Shown here: positions 22,749 through 26,814 of the stretch, piece by piece
Numbering within the stretch: position 1 is the first letter of the stretch
Layout: every line of letters begins with the position of its first letter
Source: JAFAGX01 sp035623255
GTDB lineage: Bacteria > Acidobacteriota > Terriglobia > Terriglobales > Acidobacteriaceae
DNA length: 26,814 bases
Reading direction: 5' to 3'
Assembly (NCBI GenBank): GCA_035623255.1
Contig: DASPTU010000084.1
Coordinates: 1-26,814 of the forward strand
The notes under the pieces: generated by a model
Database searches by the model: none
Told to the model about the DNA's origin: nothing
Seen by the model: only the letters and a program-made list of their open reading frames with translations
Made by a program: the position numbers and the translations under genes

Positions 22749-22810
22749 AAAAAGAGATGCATTCACCGGATGCCCTTTCTTACAGCGCTCCAGGCATCCG
22801 GTGAATGCAT
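22749..22810 (-). terminator. Rho-independent terminator of the TonB receptor gene
   Basis: An 18-bp perfect inverted repeat (ATGCATTCACCGGATGCC at 22757-22774, reverse complement at 22793-22810) with an 18-nt loop is followed on the minus strand by CTC and five Ts (complement 22749-22753). It lies about 30 bp after the receptor stop. The long perfect stem and T-run fit an intrinsic terminator; the loop is longer than usual. Confidence 0.75.
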
Positions 22811-22840
22811 TCCAGGGGTGCCCGGTTTCCCGGGCCGGGG

Positions 22841-25800
22841 TCAAAACGTGATATTGGCACGCAGCTCGATCACTCGTGCGCTGTTATTGTTGTTGGTTGG
22901 CACGTTCGTGAAGTTCAGTAATCCTGCCTGTCCAAAGCTGCTCGATTGGACGTTCGTGCTGCCAAAGTAAAATGGCTGTAGGCCTGGAGTTGTGAAGTTG
23001 GGATGATTGAAAAGATTCAAGAATTCTGCCTGCAAGCTGAAGCGGAATCTCTCATGAATGGGAACATCTTTTGTCAGCGATAGGTCGTCATTCCAAACGT
23101 GCGCTCCATAGAGCCAAGGATTAATCCCCAATGTTCCCGGCGTCGTGTTCTGGCACACACCGGTGAGAATACTATTGCAGTTGGGCGCGGAATTGCCCTG
23201 GAGGAGCTTAGGGTTGATAAGATCAACATACGGGCCCGACGTATGGTACACGCCGACGGCATCTTGCAACTGAGCTTTTGTAATGCCGTTTAATACAAAC
23301 CCACCATCCCCATAATCATTGAAGGTGCCATAGCCGCCAAAGATCTGGAACGGCAATCCTGTCTGGTAGGTAACGATGGTGCCCAGGCTCCATCCGCCAA
23401 CGACTTTGTCAATCACACCTTCCCGATTCACCAACGCCTTGCCATGCCCAAATGGCAGTTCGAATGTGCCACTTGCGTGAATCACATGGCGCAAATCAAA
23501 AGACGTTGGCCCATAGCTTTGCCGAAGGTTGCGAATCGTAAATTCTGTGACGGTGCCTAACCATTGATTGTCGGGCTGAAGTCCCAATGTGTGGCTGTAC
23601 GTGTAGTTCACGTCAAACTGCATGCCATGCCACTGTTTCTGCCGGAAGTCCATCTGCAGGGCGTGGTAGTTACCGTAACCTCCCGCTTGAATATAGCTTT
23701 GGGTTACGCCGGGAAACGACGCTCCGAGTGGATTCGCCTGAAAGAAGTTAAGCGGGTATGATCCGGGCACGTTATAGCTCGCAAAGGCGCCATTCGCGCA
23801 AGGCAGTAGCTGATTGCCAACCAAGTTGCAGATGTAAGGTACGGTCCCGAATGGGTACGCCAATTGCGTGGCCAACGCCCCTGCGGCACCCTGATTCAAA
23901 TCTATGATGAAGCTGCCGTTGGTATAATCCGCGCCGGGTGTACACCCGGAAGCGCCTGGCGGACAAGCGAAGGCTGTGTCAAAGATGGGCAACGCTACTT
24001 GCCCGGGCAAACCCAGATTGGCAAAACTCGGATTGGAAGCGCAACTCGGCGTCGCCATACAGATTTTCAGGTTAGACTGTGCCGCTTGGAATTGCTTCAG
24101 AAATCCATTTTCGAAAATGTTGACTTCGTTGGGATCAATCTGGATCCATTGATGAACGCTGCGGTGCCCTACATAGCGCACTTCCAGAACATTATTCTGG
24201 CCGAATTGTCTCTGAACACCTAGATTCCATTCTTGAACGTAAGGCTGATTAATGTGTGGGTCGAAACCGGAAGCTCCCCAATAGTAATTCCAGGTGTACG
24301 TTGACTCCGGGATGGTCGCAGCATAGGCAGCCGGAGAAAGAGTGAACTGTGTTGGATCGTCTGGATGGAAGGTCGCCGTGCCAAGCGTCAAGCTGCCTGG
24401 GGCAAACGTTCCCACGCCCCCGCCGTTAGCCGCCAGCAAGGAAAAATACTGAAAGAAAGCCAAGCCGTGGTTGGAAGCGTTATTCCAAAAATATTGGTAA
24501 GGTTCAGTGAAGCGCTTGATATCAAAACCGGCCCGAATGACTGTCTTGGATCCGCCGAACAAGCTGCCCAAAAGCCCACTCGAGTAGTTTGGGTTCCAAG
24601 CCAATCCAATGGTGGGCTGCGGGCTCACATTCCACGGCGAATACTGGTGCGAACTAGCCACGTACGTTGGATTCATAGTGCCGGTCAGGGTTCCCGGTTT
24701 GAATAAGTTGCCGATTCCGGAAGGCCCGTACATCGAGGCAAGTGAGGCGCCATGATAAGCGCTGGTTAAATCGTGGTCGTCACCCGTGAAATCCCACCGC
24801 AACCCGTAATTGAAGGTCAGATGGGGCCTAACGTGGAAAGAATCCTGGGCGTAGAGACCCCAGCCTTTCTGGAGTTCATCGAGGTTGTATGCGGAGCCTG
24901 CCGTTTTCGCGTATTGTCCCGATTTGGCGTTGTAAGGAAATCCGCTGCCGATGGGAGTTACGCCAGAGATTCTGCCCACGAGCGTTGCATAGAGATTCTC
25001 CGCCTCATTCCGGTCAGCCGCGGCGGCATTCGCAGAATTGAAATAGGTATTGAAGGCGTTGAAAGCCGGGTCTCCATTCACGAGCCCCAAAGCAATATTA
25101 GGAATTCCGTCAGGCGGGTTCCAATAGTGGTCCTGCTCGCGGTAGAAATCAAAACCGAACGTGATGGTGTGTACGCCGTGCACCCAGGCAGCATTGTCGA
25201 CCGCGTTCACGATGGGATAATAAGTTGTCACGGGCAGATTGAAAGCGTTCCCCGAACAATTGAGCGGCGGGCCACCTGGGCAGATGGGCCAAGTGATTTG
25301 AGGCAGGGTATCCCAGGTAGGCTTTGAGCCGTAGCTATACCAAAAAGCGTTGTAATAATAGCCTCCGCGGAACTGGTTAATTAGATTTTGAGTGACGGAC
25401 CAGTTCAGCCCCACGGACGTAATGTAGTTGTTGGACTTGAAGGAGCCAGCTTGGTTGGCGAAATCCGACCCAGGGAAGGGCGGGGCTGTGGCGTCTGGCT
25501 GGCTGACTTTTGTTTCTTCGAGCGAAAAGTCGAGTTTTAGCCTCGACGAGATGTTGTAGTCAACTCGTGCGCCGGGATAGTACCTGGTGGTGGGAGCGTG
25601 GACCAGCCAACTCAGCAATTCTACGTTTGGATCGTTGCTTCCATTCAATCCTGCGGAGACTCTTCCCAAGCTGATCGCTTTCGTGATCAAGGCCTGCTCA
25701 TTTGAGATTTGAGTGTTAACCGAAGCAGGGAGTCCACTTGGCTGCGCGACTTGGGAGAACAAATTCACCGTTTGTCCTGCTTGAGGTCCACCCGTTACGC

Positions 25801-26812
25801 TCTGGGTAAACGTATAGATCCCTTGCTGCGCGTTGGAGGAAAGAATCGTGTTGCTAGTGATAAAGCCGCCAGGCTGCTTAGCCATCGCGAAGGAGCCAAA
25901 AAAGAAGAGCTTGTCTTTAATAATGTGGCCCCCGGCGTTGCCACCGAAGTCATTCAGGATGATGGGGTTTCGCGGTGCGCTGGTCGCATTGTTGAACCAA
26001 CTGTTGGCGTTCAACGCTGTGTTGCGAAAATCATCGAACAAGCGGCCATGCAAGTCGTTGCTGCCGCGGCGCGTAACGAAATTCACCTGCATCGAAGCTT
26101 GCCCCAAGCCCTGACTCAAATCCGTCTGGCCTGTCTGGACGGTCATTTCCTGCAAGTCTTCCAAGCGCGCTTCCAATCCTGGCTGAGTATTGCCGGCAAA
26201 TTTCATCCGGCTCGTCGAGGCAATGACTCCATCAATGTTGTTTCCCTGGGCGATTAGAGGGAGACCATTCCAAGTACCGGCGCCAGGCGTGCCGGTGAAA
26301 CCTGGAGTAAGGAACGCCAAAGCACTAATGTCCCGGCCTTGAAGCGGGAGGTCCTCAATTTGTTTCATGTCGATCGTGGCCGCAATGGCGCTGGAAGTTG
26401 TCTCGAGCAAAGGAGTTGAGCTTTCGGAAACAACGATCTTTTCTACGGCGGCGCCCACTTTGAGAGCCACCTTCACGTCGGTCACACGGTTGGACTGAAC
26501 GACTACGGTGTCCAAAACTTCGCTCTGGAAACCGGTCTTTGAGATGGTGAGTTTGTAGGTCCCTGTCGGCAGAGCCACGAAGCTGTAACTACCCACTTGC
26601 TGCGTTTCTGCCTCGCGGATCTGATTGGTTGCAAGGTCCTGGAGTTGCAATTTCGCGCCTTGAACTGCGCCCCCACTGGGATCCACGACGAAAACTGTGA
26701 CAGTTCCTTGCGCAGTCATCTGGGCCCAGGAAGGCGTGCACAAGCCGAGTGCAAGCGCTAACACTCCCAGAGTACAGGTCAAGCGAGATAAAGCTAGTTT
26801 CACTTGCGCCAT
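22841..26812 (-). CDS. TonB-dependent receptor with carboxypeptidase-regulatory N-domain (1323 aa)
   Basis: This is an outer-membrane receptor of the Oar-like group abundant in acidobacteria. A signal peptide (about 1-31, ending PSWAQ) is followed by a carboxypeptidase-regulatory/CNA-B-type domain (about 35-115, with TVFVVDPSGGAVQGAKL and YSFVALPTGTYKLTI), a plug domain (about 130-260, with PLQGRDISALAFLTPGF and MQVNFVTRRGSNDLHG) and a large beta-barrel that ends in the terminal aromatic signal ANITF. Aromatic, Gly- and Asn-rich barrel strands and extracellular loops containing paired cysteines are visible. The start ATG lies 2 bp from the window edge. Such receptors usually import glycans, peptides or other large substrates with TonB-ExbBD energy; the substrate is not readable. 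It ends in a strong terminator. Confidence 0.9.
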   Translation of the reverse strand: MAQVKLALSRLTCTLGVLALALGLCTPSWAQMTAQGTVTVFVVDPSGGAVQGAKLQLQDLATNQIREAETQQVGSYSFVALPTGTYKLTISKTGFQSEVLDTVVVQSNRVTDVKVALKVGAAVEKIVVSESSTPLLETTSSAIAATIDMKQIEDLPLQGRDISALAFLTPGFTGTPGAGTWNGLPLIAQGNNIDGVIASTSRMKFAGNTQPGLEARLEDLQEMTVQTGQTDLSQGLGQASMQVNFVTRRGSNDLHGRLFDDFRNTALNANSWFNNATSAPRNPIILNDFGGNAGGHIIKDKLFFFGSFAMAKQPGGFITSNTILSSNAQQGIYTFTQSVTGGPQAGQTVNLFSQVAQPSGLPASVNTQISNEQALITKAISLGRVSAGLNGSNDPNVELLSWLVHAPTTRYYPGARVDYNISSRLKLDFSLEETKVSQPDATAPPFPGSDFANQAGSFKSNNYITSVGLNWSVTQNLINQFRGGYYYNAFWYSYGSKPTWDTLPQITWPICPGGPPLNCSGNAFNLPVTTYYPIVNAVDNAAWVHGVHTITFGFDFYREQDHYWNPPDGIPNIALGLVNGDPAFNAFNTYFNSANAAAADRNEAENLYATLVGRISGVTPIGSGFPYNAKSGQYAKTAGSAYNLDELQKGWGLYAQDSFHVRPHLTFNYGLRWDFTGDDHDLTSAYHGASLASMYGPSGIGNLFKPGTLTGTMNPTYVASSHQYSPWNVSPQPTIGLAWNPNYSSGLLGSLFGGSKTVIRAGFDIKRFTEPYQYFWNNASNHGLAFFQYFSLLAANGGGVGTFAPGSLTLGTATFHPDDPTQFTLSPAAYAATIPESTYTWNYYWGASGFDPHINQPYVQEWNLGVQRQFGQNNVLEVRYVGHRSVHQWIQIDPNEVNIFENGFLKQFQAAQSNLKICMATPSCASNPSFANLGLPGQVALPIFDTAFACPPGASGCTPGADYTNGSFIIDLNQGAAGALATQLAYPFGTVPYICNLVGNQLLPCANGAFASYNVPGSYPLNFFQANPLGASFPGVTQSYIQAGGYGNYHALQMDFRQKQWHGMQFDVNYTYSHTLGLQPDNQWLGTVTEFTIRNLRQSYGPTSFDLRHVIHASGTFELPFGHGKALVNREGVIDKVVGGWSLGTIVTYQTGLPFQIFGGYGTFNDYGDGGFVLNGITKAQLQDAVGVYHTSGPYVDLINPKLLQGNSAPNCNSILTGVCQNTTPGTLGINPWLYGAHVWNDDLSLTKDVPIHERFRFSLQAEFLNLFNHPNFTTPGLQPFYFGSTNVQSSSFGQAGLLNFTNVPTNNNNSARVIELRANITF

Positions 26813-26814
26813 GA

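Larger units (their letters stand above)
22523..22840. other. Intergenic gap with terminator and promoter candidate
   Basis: This gap of about 320 bp separates the TonB receptor (ending at 22841) from the TPR operon (starting at 22522), both on the minus strand. The right half carries the terminator hairpin at 22749-22810 and a short GC-rich stretch with CCCGG/CCGGG arms near 22821-22840. The left half should contain the TPR operon promoter. I see no gene in it. Confidence 0.5.

Overview
The window looks like a chromosomal segment of a soil acidobacterium (Acidobacteriota, Terriglobia-like). This is inferred from gene content: an Oar-type TonB-dependent receptor with an N-terminal carboxypeptidase-regulatory domain, two Tat-exported CRTAC1-type (VCBS/FG-GAP plus ASPIC/UnbV) proteins with secreted TPR partners, and small secreted proteins of unknown function. 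No rRNA or marker gene is present to confirm it.

Layout, left to right. (1) 1-640: an integration scar. A tRNA-Lys(UUU)-like gene with imperfect D and T arms (265-338) is followed 22 bp later by the C-terminal remnant of a tyrosine recombinase on the minus strand. (2) 642-2231: two convergent secreted proteins of unknown role, the second with a VirB10/TrbI-like beta motif. (3) 2493-2828: a broken fragment of a NodT/TolC-type outer-membrane efflux gene. (4) 3018-3845: a stand-alone alpha/beta hydrolase. (5) 10511 down to 3857 (minus): a membrane-bound HD-GYP/GAF/GGDEF protein followed by a peptide-type ABC importer in the order permease, permease, binding protein, single ATPase. (6) 10512-11448: a gap of about 940 bp with regulatory candidates at both ends.

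(7) 11449-16741 (plus): an L-arabinose/L-ribulose utilisation operon: araD, an SSS-family sodium/sugar symporter, a 75-residue two-helix membrane protein, araB, and a periplasmic-binding-protein-like protein with no signal peptide and no DNA-binding domain. A near-perfect LacI-family operator (11251-11264) abuts a putative promoter upstream of araD. AraA is absent from the window. (8) 16833-18560 (plus), facing 18604-22522 (minus): two Tat-exported CRTAC1 proteins, the minus-strand one between two secreted TPR proteins. (9) 22841-26812 (minus): a complete TonB-dependent receptor, ended by a strong hairpin-plus-T terminator built on an 18-bp perfect inverted repeat.

Functionally, the right half fits a sugar-scavenging locus: the outer-membrane receptor may admit glycans or oligosaccharides, the symporter carries a pentose across the inner membrane, and AraB/AraD feed it into the pentose-phosphate pathway. 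The left half is a peptide-import and c-di-GMP signalling unit beside a decayed mobile-element border. The least explained parts are the orphan cytosolic binding protein, the small membrane protein inside the ara operon, and the convergent CRTAC1/TPR block.
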